A stretch of DNA of 64,000 nt from NCBI GenBank assembly GCA_946886855.1, contig CAMPJJ010000009.1:21970-85969 (forward strand), given 5' to 3'. This DNA is from an uncultured Roseateles sp. GTDB taxonomy: Bacteria; Pseudomonadota; Gammaproteobacteria; Burkholderiales; Burkholderiaceae. The position numbers and the translations under genes are program-made. Below, piece by piece: positions 15,631 to 23,564 of this stretch (positions are counted from its first letter, which is position 1; each line of letters begins with the position of its first letter). Under the pieces are notes generated by a model, which was not told the DNA's origin, did no database searches, and was given only the letters and a program-made list of their open reading frames with translations.

Positions 15631-15649
15631 CGCCCCCATGACGGGGGCG
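15631..15649 (+). terminator. Possible hairpin terminator after the redoxin gene
   Basis: The hairpin CGCCCCC (15631-15637) and GGGGGCG (15643-15649) has a 5-base loop directly after the redoxin stop codon. No T-run follows, so termination strength is doubtful. Confidence 0.35.
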
Positions 15650-15707
15650 TGACCCGGGTCTGTCTCAACCAGCCGTTACAGTCCGCAGACAACGGAGAGC
15701 GGATGGG

Positions 15708-18700
15708 ATGACGGACAGACGAGCGTGGGAGGCAACCGATCCAGGCGCCTGGTTGGCGGAGCAGGTGCTCCACCAGGGGCGCCGGAGCGAGGTTGTCCGG
15801 GTCCGCGACGGCCAGGGCGGCACGGCGCTGCTCAAACGCCTGCGGGATGCTCGCGCGGATCCCGCCGCGGTGGCCCGGCTGCGCCGCGAATTCGAACTCG
15901 CGCAGCGCCTCGATCCCGCCTTCGTGCTGCGCCCGACCGCACTGATCGAGCATGAGCGCCGACCGGCGCTGCTGCTGCCCGATCTGGGCGCCGAGACCCT
16001 GAGGGACCGGTTGCGGCGCGGCACGCTGCACAACGATGCGCTGATCCGCATCGCCCTCGACCTGGTCGACGCGCTGCAGCACCTGCACGGCCACGGGCTC
16101 ATCCATCGCAATCTCGGTCCGGGCCAGATCCTGCTGTTGTCCGGTGCCGGGATCGAACCGCGCAAGGTGCTGATCGCGGACCTGGGACTCGCCGCGGAGA
16201 TCGAACGCGAACGGCCGCTGGTCCAGCGCGCCGAGCTGATCGAGGCCTCGCTGGCGACGCTTGCGCCAGAGCTGACCGGCCGCATGAGCCGCGACGTCGA
16301 CTACCGGGCCGATTTCTACAGCCTCGGCGCCACCCTGCTGGAAGCGCTGACGGGCGCACCGCCGTTCAACATCGACGATCCCGCGCGCGCCGTGCATGCG
16401 CACCTGGCGCTGGCGGCACCGCTGGCCACGACGCGCAACCACCAGGTCTTCGCGCCGCTGGCGCAGGTGGTGGCGCATTGCCTGCACAAGGAACCCGAGG
16501 GTCGCTACCAGGGTCACCAGGCGTTGCGACACGATCTGCAGCTCTGCGAGGCGGCGTTGGAGCAGGGCCGCGGGCTGCCGGGCTTCGAGCCGGGTCAGGG
16601 CGATGCCGCCGTGCGTTTCCAGCCGAGCGGCCGGCTCTACGGACGCGAGTCGGCGCAGGCGCAACTCGGTCAGGCCTTCGAGGACGCCGCGTCCGGCCCT
16701 GCCGTCGGCGCCGGGCTGGTGGCGGTGGCGGGGTTCTCCGGCATCGGCAAGACCGCGCTGGTGCTGGCGGCGCAGCGCAGCCTGCTGGCGCAAAGAGGGC
16801 ATTTCGCCGCGGCCAAGTTCAACCAGTATGGACAGGACCGGGCGTACGGCCCGCTGCTGCATCTGCTGCTCCAGCGCGCCGCGCAGGTGGTGGCGCTGCC
16901 GGCGCCGCAGCAGGCGGTGTGGTGCGAGCGCTTGCGCGAGCGCCTCGGCGCGAATGCGGCATTGCTCGCGCAGGCCCTGCCGGAGATGAAGCCGCTGCTG
17001 GCCGTGGACGCCCCGCTGATGCCGGTCGGTCCGGCCGAAGCGGAGAACCGCTTCCTGCGCGCCGTCAGCCAGGGGTTCGCGGCGCTGGCGCGCGAGGGCG
17101 AGCCGCAGACGCTGTTCCTCGACGACTGGCAGTGGGCCGACCGCGCCTCGCGCCGCCTGCTGCGCGAGTGCCTGCACGACGCGACGCTGCGCCACACGCT
17201 GTTCGTCATCGCCTACCGCGACAACGAGATTCCGCCCGGTCATCCGATCGCGCAGGAACTCGCGGAACTGCGCCAGCAGCTCGGCGGACGGTTCATGCCC
17301 TTGCGCGTCGGTCCTCTCGGACTGGACGACACGCGGCAGCTGCTGGCCGACAGTCTGCATCGCGACCCGTCCGAGGAGGACGCGGGACTCGACGAGCTCG
17401 CCCGCCTCTGCCAGACGCGCACGGCGGGCAATCCGTTCTTCCTTCGCCGACTTCTGGAAGACCTCGTCCGGCGCGGCCTGATCCACTACGACCCCGCCGC
17501 GCAACGGTGGGACCACGCGCTGGAGCGCATCGCCGCCACGCGCACGGCGGACAACGTCGTCGCGCTGATGTTGCAGCAGCTCGAGCGCCTGCCCGACACG
17601 ACGCGACAGGCGCTGAGCGTGGCGGCGCTGCTGGGCGCGGGTTTCGGCCTGGACAGCCTGGCCACCGCGCTGGACGTGCCGGCCGATCTGCTCGCCATCG
17701 ACCTGCTGCCGGCGCTGCAGGCGCAGCTGCTGGTGCCGGCAAGCGCGCTGTACCGCTACGCGCCGCAGCTGCAGGGTCAGGCCAGCGCGTCGGTCCGTTA
17801 TGCCTTCGCGCACGACCGGGTGCAGGAGGCCGCCCTGCAGCGCATCGCCGCCGACCAGCGTCCCGCGCTGCAATTGCGCATCGGTCGCCTGTTGCGCGAC
17901 GGCCACCTCGCCGCGCATCCCGATGTGCCGCTGCCCTACACCGTGCTGCATCACCTGAACGCCTCGCGCCTGCTGCTGCACGAGGCGCACCACGATGCCG
18001 AGCGCCAGGCGCTGGCCGGCTTCAACGCCCAGGCGTCCCGGCTGGCGATGGACGCCGCCGCGTTCGAACCCGCGGCCGACTACGCCGAACTCGCGCTTGA
18101 ACTGGCGCCCTGCTCGCCGCAGCGCGCCGCCTGGCTGCATCACGCGGCGCGCATGGCCTACCTGGCCGGTCGGCCGTCCCGCATGGATGCGCTGCTGGAA
18201 TCGGCGATCGCCGATGCCGCCGACAGCGCGCAGCGGGCGCGGTTGCTGGAAGTCCGCATGGAGGCCTTCTACGCGCAAGGCCGGCTCGCGGACACCGTCG
18301 ATCTCGGGCTGGAGCTGTTCCTGCTGCTTGGCGCCGAGCTGCCGCGCGCCGGCGGTCCCGACGCGATGGCGCAGGTCATGCAGCTGCTGGCCGACCTGCA
18401 GCAGGAGATCGCCGGGATCGGCCTGGACACGCTGGCCGCGCGCGGACCGATGCGCGACGAGCAGCGGCTGCTGCTGATCTCGATCGCGGCCAAGATGACC
18501 GCCGCGGCCTACATCGTGCGGCCGGCGCTGCTGCCGCTGCTGACGCTGTTCCAGGTCCGCCTGATGGTGGACCACGGCCATGTGCCGCAGGCGCTGTCGG
18601 CGTACTCGGTGCTGGGGCTGATGTGCGCGGAGTTCCTCGGCGACTACCGCTTCGCCCACGACCTGGGCCGCATGTCCACGCAGCTGGTCGAGCGGCACGG

Positions 18701-21128
18701 CTGGATGCAGGTCTTCGCGCATGCGGGCTTCTCGTTCCACGCCTTCCTCAGCCACTGGGTGCAGGGGCTGCGCGTGAGCATGGACGGCCTGATGCAGACC
18801 CACCGCAACGGGCTGGAGTTCGGCAACCTGCGGCATGCGGGCCTCGGCCTCTACGTGCATGACGTGCATGCGCTGCTGTCCGGGAGGCCGCTGCCCGCGC
18901 TGGAAGAGCAGCTGGTCACGCACGGCCAGCGCCTGCGCGCGATGCGCCAGCCGGTGGCCGCGGACTATGAGGAGGCGCTGCTCGGCCTGGTGCGCGCGTT
19001 GCGGCAACCGCGACTGCCGGACGAGGGCTTCGACGGACTGGAGGCCTTGGCGCGCACCTACGGCGAGCGCCAGGACCAGACCGGCCTGATGTTCCTGCAC
19101 GGCTGGCAGGCGGTGCTGCATTTCATCGCCGACCGGCCGGCGCCCGCGCTGCGCCTGGCGCTCGAAGCGCGTTCCCTGTTCGCTGCGGGACGCGGCATGC
19201 ACGCGCAGTCGCTGCTGCTGTTCATCGCGGCCTGGGCGGCGCAGCGCGTCGCGTTGGCGGGCGGCGCGCGCGATCAGGCCCTCGAGGACGACGCGCTGCT
19301 GCGCCTGCGGCGCTGGCGCGATGCCGGCCCCGGCCACCTTCACGACCGCGTCGCGCTGCTGCAGGCGCAGCAGGCGATGCTGGCGGGCGCGCCGGAGCAG
19401 GAGGTCGACCGGCTGCTGGCCGAGGCGCTGGACGCGGCGGCCGGACCGCAGGGAACGCCGCTCGATCTGGCGGCGGTGCTGCGAGCGCAGGCGGACGCCT
19501 GGCGCGATCGCGACCCGGCGCGGGCCGCCCAGGCGCGGCTGCGCCTGCAGCGGACCTGGAAGGACTGGGGCGTCACCGCGCTGGCGGGCGAGGCGCTGTC
19601 CTTGCCGATCGAGGACGGGCACACCGCGATCGCGGCCTCCGCCGACACCGGCGAGATCCGTGCCGACGCGGCCGACCTCAGCACGCTGACGAAGGCTGTG
19701 CAGGCGATCAGCAGCCAGCCCGACCTGCCGCGTCTGTTGCGGCGTCTGCTGGAAGTGGTCGCGGAGAACGCCGGCGCGCAGCGCGCCGCGATCGTGCTGG
19801 CCAGCGGCACGGCCGGTCCCTCGCGCTGGGTGCTGCAGGCGGAAGCGACGCTGGGCGAGCCGCCCCGGCTGCATCTGCGCGAGCAGCTCCCGCTCGAGCG
19901 CGCGGGTCAGCAGCTGCCGCTGTCGCTGATGAGCCGCGTGCTGCGCGACGGCCAGCGCGAATTGATCGTCGACGCCCGCGGCCTGGCCACGATGGAGGAC
20001 TACTTCCAGCGCCACGCCTCGCCGCCGCGTTCGGTGCTGGCGCTGCCGCTGCTCAAGCAGGGACAGACGGTGGGCGCGCTCTACCTGGAGAACGCCGCCG
20101 CGGCCGGCGTGTTCACCGAAGCGCGCGTGAGCTTCCTGGAGCTGCTGTGCGCCAACGTCGTCAATGCCGTGGACAACGCGCGGCTGGTGACCGAGCTGCA
20201 GGAACTCAATGCCAACCTGGAGCGCCGCGTGGCGCAGCGCACGCGCGAGCTCGCCGACAGCGAGGAGCGCCTGCGCGCCGTGCTCGATCACGCGCCCATC
20301 CCGATGGTCGTGACACGCGAGCACGACGCGCTGATCGTGTATGCCAACGGCCCCTCGGCGGCGATCGTGGGACGCCCGCTGGACGACCTCGTCGGCAAGC
20401 CGGCGATCAGCTTCTACCGCGAGCCCGGCGAGCGGGACCGCATCCAGGTGAAGTTCAGGGAACACGGCCGGCTGCAAGGCGAGGAGATCTGCCTGCTGGC
20501 CGCCGACGGCAGCGAGCTGTGGATGCTGCTGTCGATGGTGCCGGTGGTCTACGACGGCGCGGCCTCGGTGCTGAGCACGCTGGTGGACTTCACCGACCGC
20601 AAGCGGCTGGAGATCGAGCTGCAGCGGCTGGCGACGACCGATGCGTTGACCGGCGCGGCCAACCGGCGCTGCTTCCTGGAGCATGCCGATGCGGAACTGG
20701 CGCGCAGCCGGCGCTACGGGCTGGAGATGTCGCTGGTGATGATGGACGTCGACCACTTCAAGCGCATCAACGACACGCTGGGCCATGCGCGCGGCGATGC
20801 TGCGCTGTGCCACCTGGTGCAGCTGTGCGCGCAGATCGTGCGCAAGCAGGACCTGCTGGGCCGGCTCGGCGGCGAGGAGTTCGCGCTGCTGCTGCCGCAG
20901 ACCTCGCTGGAGGACGCGACCCACCTGGTGGAGCGCCTGCGCCACCACATCGAGATCAGCGGGATGGCGCTGCAGCCGGGCTCGGCGCCGACCTCGCTCA
21001 CGGCGAGCTTCGGCGTCACGGCGCTGCGGCCGGAGGACCTGCGGGTCGAGGAACTGCTCGGCCGCGCCGACCAGGCGCTGTATCGCGCCAAGGACGGCGG
21101 ACGCAACCGCGTGGAGCGGCAGTCCTGA
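15708..21128 (+). CDS. Giant signalling protein: pseudokinase - AAA ATPase - GAF - PAS - GGDEF
   Basis: This is an 1806-residue cytoplasmic protein. Residues 1-285 are a serine/threonine-kinase-like domain with the ATP Lys (GGTALLKRL) and a DLG in place of DFG. The catalytic loop near residue 133 reads HRNLGPGQILL, so the catalytic Asp, Lys and Asn are all replaced. From about 307 comes an AAA/MalT-like ATPase with Walker A GFSGIGKTA (about 342) and Walker B TLFLDDWQWAD (about 468), then a long helical repeat region to about 1310. A GAF domain (about 1324-1490), coiled coil, PAS (about 1520-1640) and GGDEF follow. The GGDEF has active-site GGEEF (about 1720) and an RKQD inhibitory site five residues before. 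It should be a diguanylate cyclase. Confidence 0.92.
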   Translation: MTDRRAWEATDPGAWLAEQVLHQGRRSEVVRVRDGQGGTALLKRLRDARADPAAVARLRREFELAQRLDPAFVLRPTALIEHERRPALLLPDLGAETLRDRLRRGTLHNDALIRIALDLVDALQHLHGHGLIHRNLGPGQILLLSGAGIEPRKVLIADLGLAAEIERERPLVQRAELIEASLATLAPELTGRMSRDVDYRADFYSLGATLLEALTGAPPFNIDDPARAVHAHLALAAPLATTRNHQVFAPLAQVVAHCLHKEPEGRYQGHQALRHDLQLCEAALEQGRGLPGFEPGQGDAAVRFQPSGRLYGRESAQAQLGQAFEDAASGPAVGAGLVAVAGFSGIGKTALVLAAQRSLLAQRGHFAAAKFNQYGQDRAYGPLLHLLLQRAAQVVALPAPQQAVWCERLRERLGANAALLAQALPEMKPLLAVDAPLMPVGPAEAENRFLRAVSQGFAALAREGEPQTLFLDDWQWADRASRRLLRECLHDATLRHTLFVIAYRDNEIPPGHPIAQELAELRQQLGGRFMPLRVGPLGLDDTRQLLADSLHRDPSEEDAGLDELARLCQTRTAGNPFFLRRLLEDLVRRGLIHYDPAAQRWDHALERIAATRTADNVVALMLQQLERLPDTTRQALSVAALLGAGFGLDSLATALDVPADLLAIDLLPALQAQLLVPASALYRYAPQLQGQASASVRYAFAHDRVQEAALQRIAADQRPALQLRIGRLLRDGHLAAHPDVPLPYTVLHHLNASRLLLHEAHHDAERQALAGFNAQASRLAMDAAAFEPAADYAELALELAPCSPQRAAWLHHAARMAYLAGRPSRMDALLESAIADAADSAQRARLLEVRMEAFYAQGRLADTVDLGLELFLLLGAELPRAGGPDAMAQVMQLLADLQQEIAGIGLDTLAARGPMRDEQRLLLISIAAKMTAAAYIVRPALLPLLTLFQVRLMVDHGHVPQALSAYSVLGLMCAEFLGDYRFAHDLGRMSTQLVERHGWMQVFAHAGFSFHAFLSHWVQGLRVSMDGLMQTHRNGLEFGNLRHAGLGLYVHDVHALLSGRPLPALEEQLVTHGQRLRAMRQPVAADYEEALLGLVRALRQPRLPDEGFDGLEALARTYGERQDQTGLMFLHGWQAVLHFIADRPAPALRLALEARSLFAAGRGMHAQSLLLFIAAWAAQRVALAGGARDQALEDDALLRLRRWRDAGPGHLHDRVALLQAQQAMLAGAPEQEVDRLLAEALDAAAGPQGTPLDLAAVLRAQADAWRDRDPARAAQARLRLQRTWKDWGVTALAGEALSLPIEDGHTAIAASADTGEIRADAADLSTLTKAVQAISSQPDLPRLLRRLLEVVAENAGAQRAAIVLASGTAGPSRWVLQAEATLGEPPRLHLREQLPLERAGQQLPLSLMSRVLRDGQRELIVDARGLATMEDYFQRHASPPRSVLALPLLKQGQTVGALYLENAAAAGVFTEARVSFLELLCANVVNAVDNARLVTELQELNANLERRVAQRTRELADSEERLRAVLDHAPIPMVVTREHDALIVYANGPSAAIVGRPLDDLVGKPAISFYREPGERDRIQVKFREHGRLQGEEICLLAADGSELWMLLSMVPVVYDGAASVLSTLVDFTDRKRLEIELQRLATTDALTGAANRRCFLEHADAELARSRRYGLEMSLVMMDVDHFKRINDTLGHARGDAALCHLVQLCAQIVRKQDLLGRLGGEEFALLLPQTSLEDATHLVERLRHHIEISGMALQPGSAPTSLTASFGVTALRPEDLRVEELLGRADQALYRAKDGGRNRVERQS

Positions 21129-21232
21129 GCGTCGCGAGCGCCGCGCGCCGTGGCGCCGGCGGGTCGGCAGGTCGGCAGGTCGGCGATCGCCAGCAATGGT
21201 CGGCGATGGCCGATGACACCCGCGGGTGAGGA

Positions 21233-22189
21233 TCAGGGGTCGATGCGAGACGGCTTGCTGCGCTCGCGATAGAAGCCATCGAAACGCGCCGCGTAGTGGG
21301 CCTTCGTTTCCGGCGTGAGCCAGCGCATCAGTCCCTGCCGCAGGTTGGCCGCGCCTTCCGGCCGGCCGTAGGCCTTGTCGATGCCGCGGATCGCGGCGAG
21401 CCCCCACGGGGTGCGTGAGCAGGCGATGCCGGCCATCACCAGCTCGCTCGCGCCCTGGACCGGCACGCTCACGAGGTCGTCCGGATTCCCGGCCATGACG
21501 AGCGCCATGTCCATCTCCACCGAATAGTCGGCGCGCCCCAGGCTGAGCATCTGCAGCACGCGCGCGCCGAAGTCCTTGGGCGAGTAGAGCGAGACGGTGC
21601 TGTCGACCGGCCGGGCCGCGAGCATCTCGTCGAGCACCGGACCGTAGCTGCGGCCGTCGATCAGCGCGCCGCGCAGCGTGTGATCGGCGAGCAGCCGCGA
21701 CAGCTGCACCTCGCCGGCGGCGTTGCGCGGGAGGCGCTTGAGCCTGTCGCGTCGCACGATCAGCCCGGGCGGCGGGGTGAGCTGGGTGTTGATGAAGTAG
21801 GCCGACTTCTCGCGATCGGGCGTGCGGACCATGTTGGCGCGGCAGACCTCCTCGCCGTTCTCGATCATCTGCCAGCTGCGCTTGGCGTTGGCGAAGACGA
21901 TCTCATGCCGGACGCCCGGCCACTGCTTCTCGAGGTAGGCCGTCACGCGCCCGGTCACGCCGCTGGCGTCGGCGCCGGTCATCTGGGGCGCGTGGTCGGA
22001 GGCCAGCCAGGTGATCTTCGTGACGGTGGGAGCGGGAGGGACGGCGGGGACGGCGGTGGCCGAGGGGGCAGGCGTTGCGCCGGACGCCTGGGCATGTGCG
22101 TGGGGCGTCGCCGTCAGAAGGACGGCCAACGGCAGGAGGGCGGCAAGGCGCGAACGGAGCGGAGCGAGGAACTTCACGACCGACAGCAT
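21233..22189 (-). CDS. Secreted solute-binding-like protein, TIGR02285 type (paralog 1)
   Basis: This is a 318-residue protein starting at MLSVVKFLAPLRSRL (ATG 22189), a signal peptide ending near AHAQA, then an Ala/Pro/Val linker. The body carries KRSWQMIENGEEVC, RTPDREKSAYFI, RRDRLKRLPRN, GRSYGPVLDEMLA and GRADYSVEMD. This pattern matches the TIGR02285 family of periplasmic-binding-protein-like proteins of unknown function. The same landmarks occur in the gene at 27541-28473, so the two are paralogs. It is encoded downstream of a sulfate-binding protein gene but separated from it by a strong terminator. It could bind a small solute for signalling or uptake. Confidence 0.85.
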   Translation of the reverse strand: MLSVVKFLAPLRSRLAALLPLAVLLTATPHAHAQASGATPAPSATAVPAVPPAPTVTKITWLASDHAPQMTGADASGVTGRVTAYLEKQWPGVRHEIVFANAKRSWQMIENGEEVCRANMVRTPDREKSAYFINTQLTPPPGLIVRRDRLKRLPRNAAGEVQLSRLLADHTLRGALIDGRSYGPVLDEMLAARPVDSTVSLYSPKDFGARVLQMLSLGRADYSVEMDMALVMAGNPDDLVSVPVQGASELVMAGIACSRTPWGLAAIRGIDKAYGRPEGAANLRQGLMRWLTPETKAHYAARFDGFYRERSKPSRIDP

Positions 22190-22256
22190 ACGGGGATCGC
22201 TGCGGGCGACGGTCGCGCGGCGGCCATGACGTGCGTCGTGGACCGGCGGGGAGACG

Positions 22257-22291
22257 AAAAAAAGGCCCCGCCGGCTGATGGCCGGCGGGGC
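22257..22291 (-). terminator. Strong terminator after the sulfate-binding protein gene
   Basis: The perfect 11-bp stem GCCCCGCCGGC (22265-22275) and GCCGGCGGGGC (22281-22291) has a 5-base loop. Seven A residues at 22257-22263 read as a U-tract on the minus strand. It stops leftward transcription 67 bases before the TIGR02285-type gene starts. Confidence 0.9.
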
Positions 22292-22442
22292 TGCTCGCAC
22301 AGAGCGAACGGTCTGGTTGCCTGGAGGGCCGCTTGCGCGGCGTCCGAGACCGACCGAGGAGACAAACGTTGCGTGCCGGAAGCCGGAGCCTCGAGGCGGA
22401 ATGGCGTGACGTGGAGGGCGGCAGACGCCGTCCCGCCGGGAC

Positions 22443-23468
22443 TCAGCGCACCGCGCTGATCTGGTCGAAGACGCCGCCGTCGTCGAAGTGGGTCTTCTGC
22501 GCGTTGCGCCAGCCGCCGAAGACCTCGTCGATGGTCACCAGCTTCACCGGCGCGAAGGTCTTGGCGTACTTCGCGGCGATCTTGGGGTCCCGCGGGCGGT
22601 AGTAGTTCTTGGCCGCAATCTCCTGGCCTTCCGGCGAGTACAGGTACTCCAGATAGGCCTGCGCCACCTTGCGCGTGCCCTTCTTGTCGACGGTCTTGTC
22701 GACCACCGACACCGGCGGCTCGGCCAGGATGGACAGGCTGGGCGTGACGATCTGGAACTTGTCCGGACCCAGCTCCTTCACCGCCAGGTAGGCCTCGTTC
22801 TCCCAGGCGATCAGCACGTCGCCGATGCCGCGTTCGACGAAGGTCGTCGTCGAACCGCGTGCGCCGGAGTCCAGCACCTTGGTGTTGGCGTAGATGCGCT
22901 TGACGAAGGCCTTGGCCGACTCGGCATTGCCGCCCGGCTGCTTGAGCGAATACGCCCAGGCCGCCAGGTAGTTCCAGCGCGCGCCGCCCGAGGTCTTCGG
23001 GTTCGGCGTGATCACGTCGATGCCGCTGCGGGCCAGGTCCGGCCAGTCGTTGATGTGCTTGGGGTTGCCCTTGCGCACCAGGAACACGATGGTCGAGGTG
23101 TAGGGCGACGCGTTGCTCGGCAGACGCTTCTGCCAGTCGGCCGGCAGCAGCTTGCCGTGGTCGTGCAGGGCGTCGATGTCATAGGCCAGCGCGAGCGTCA
23201 CGACGTCCGCGTCCAGGCCGTCGATCACCGAGCGCGCCTGCTTGCCCGAGCCGCCGTGCGAGTTCTTCACCGTGACCGTCTCGCCCGTCTTGGCCTTCCA
23301 GTACTTCGCGAACGCGGCGTTGTAGTCCTGGTAGAGCTCACGGGTCGGGTCGTAGGACACGTTGAGCAGCGTGACCGAGCCCTGGGCATGGGCCGCGGGC
23401 ATCAGCGCGGCACCGCTCAGCAGGGCAGCGGTGGCGAGCAGCGAGACAGTGCGACGAAGTGAGTTCAC
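22443..23468 (-). CDS. sbp: Periplasmic sulfate-binding protein
   Basis: This is a 341-residue protein with signal peptide (cut near AAHAQG) followed by the sulfate-binding protein signature [64 protein letters not shown], and [18 protein letters not shown] supply the anion-binding loops. The C-terminus [21 protein letters not shown] is conserved. It delivers sulfate or thiosulfate to the CysTWA permease. It is encoded alone, next to a TonB-dependent receptor gene and 9 kb from the cysTWA operon, which has its own sbp. The two sbp proteins are clear paralogs. Confidence 0.95.
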   Translation of the reverse strand: MNSLRRTVSLLATAALLSGAALMPAAHAQGSVTLLNVSYDPTRELYQDYNAAFAKYWKAKTGETVTVKNSHGGSGKQARSVIDGLDADVVTLALAYDIDALHDHGKLLPADWQKRLPSNASPYTSTIVFLVRKGNPKHINDWPDLARSGIDVITPNPKTSGGARWNYLAAWAYSLKQPGGNAESAKAFVKRIYANTKVLDSGARGSTTTFVERGIGDVLIAWENEAYLAVKELGPDKFQIVTPSLSILAEPPVSVVDKTVDKKGTRKVAQAYLEYLYSPEGQEIAAKNYYRPRDPKIAAKYAKTFAPVKLVTIDEVFGGWRNAQKTHFDDGGVFDQISAVR

Positions 23469-23542
23469 GGGATTCTTCTCATCACGGGGGGTGGAGGGGA
23501 GCGCTCAATGTAGGCAAGCGAACATTCAAAGGGAACGAAGAA

Positions 23543-23564
23543 GATCTGCTTTGCTTTGCAGATC
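23543..23564 (-). terminator. Hairpin at the end of the TonB-dependent receptor gene
   Basis: The perfect 7-bp stem GATCTGC (23543-23549) and GCAGATC (23558-23564), loop TTTGCTTT, overlaps the receptor stop codon. A short pyrimidine stretch follows on the minus strand. It may act as a weak terminator or 3'-end stabiliser, and it lies within the upstream region of the sulfate-binding protein gene. Confidence 0.45.

Noticed and set aside
21130..21232. GGTCGGCA-type short repeats after the GGDEF gene
   Set aside because: Only two or three imperfect copies in a GC-rich spacer; no hairpin with T-run and no link to a function.
15597..21407. A 1936-codon open frame on the minus strand opposite the pseudokinase-GGDEF gene
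   Set aside because: It is His/Gln/Arg-rich with no domain signature and mirrors codon bias of the real gene on the plus strand. Such antisense frames are common in GC-rich DNA.
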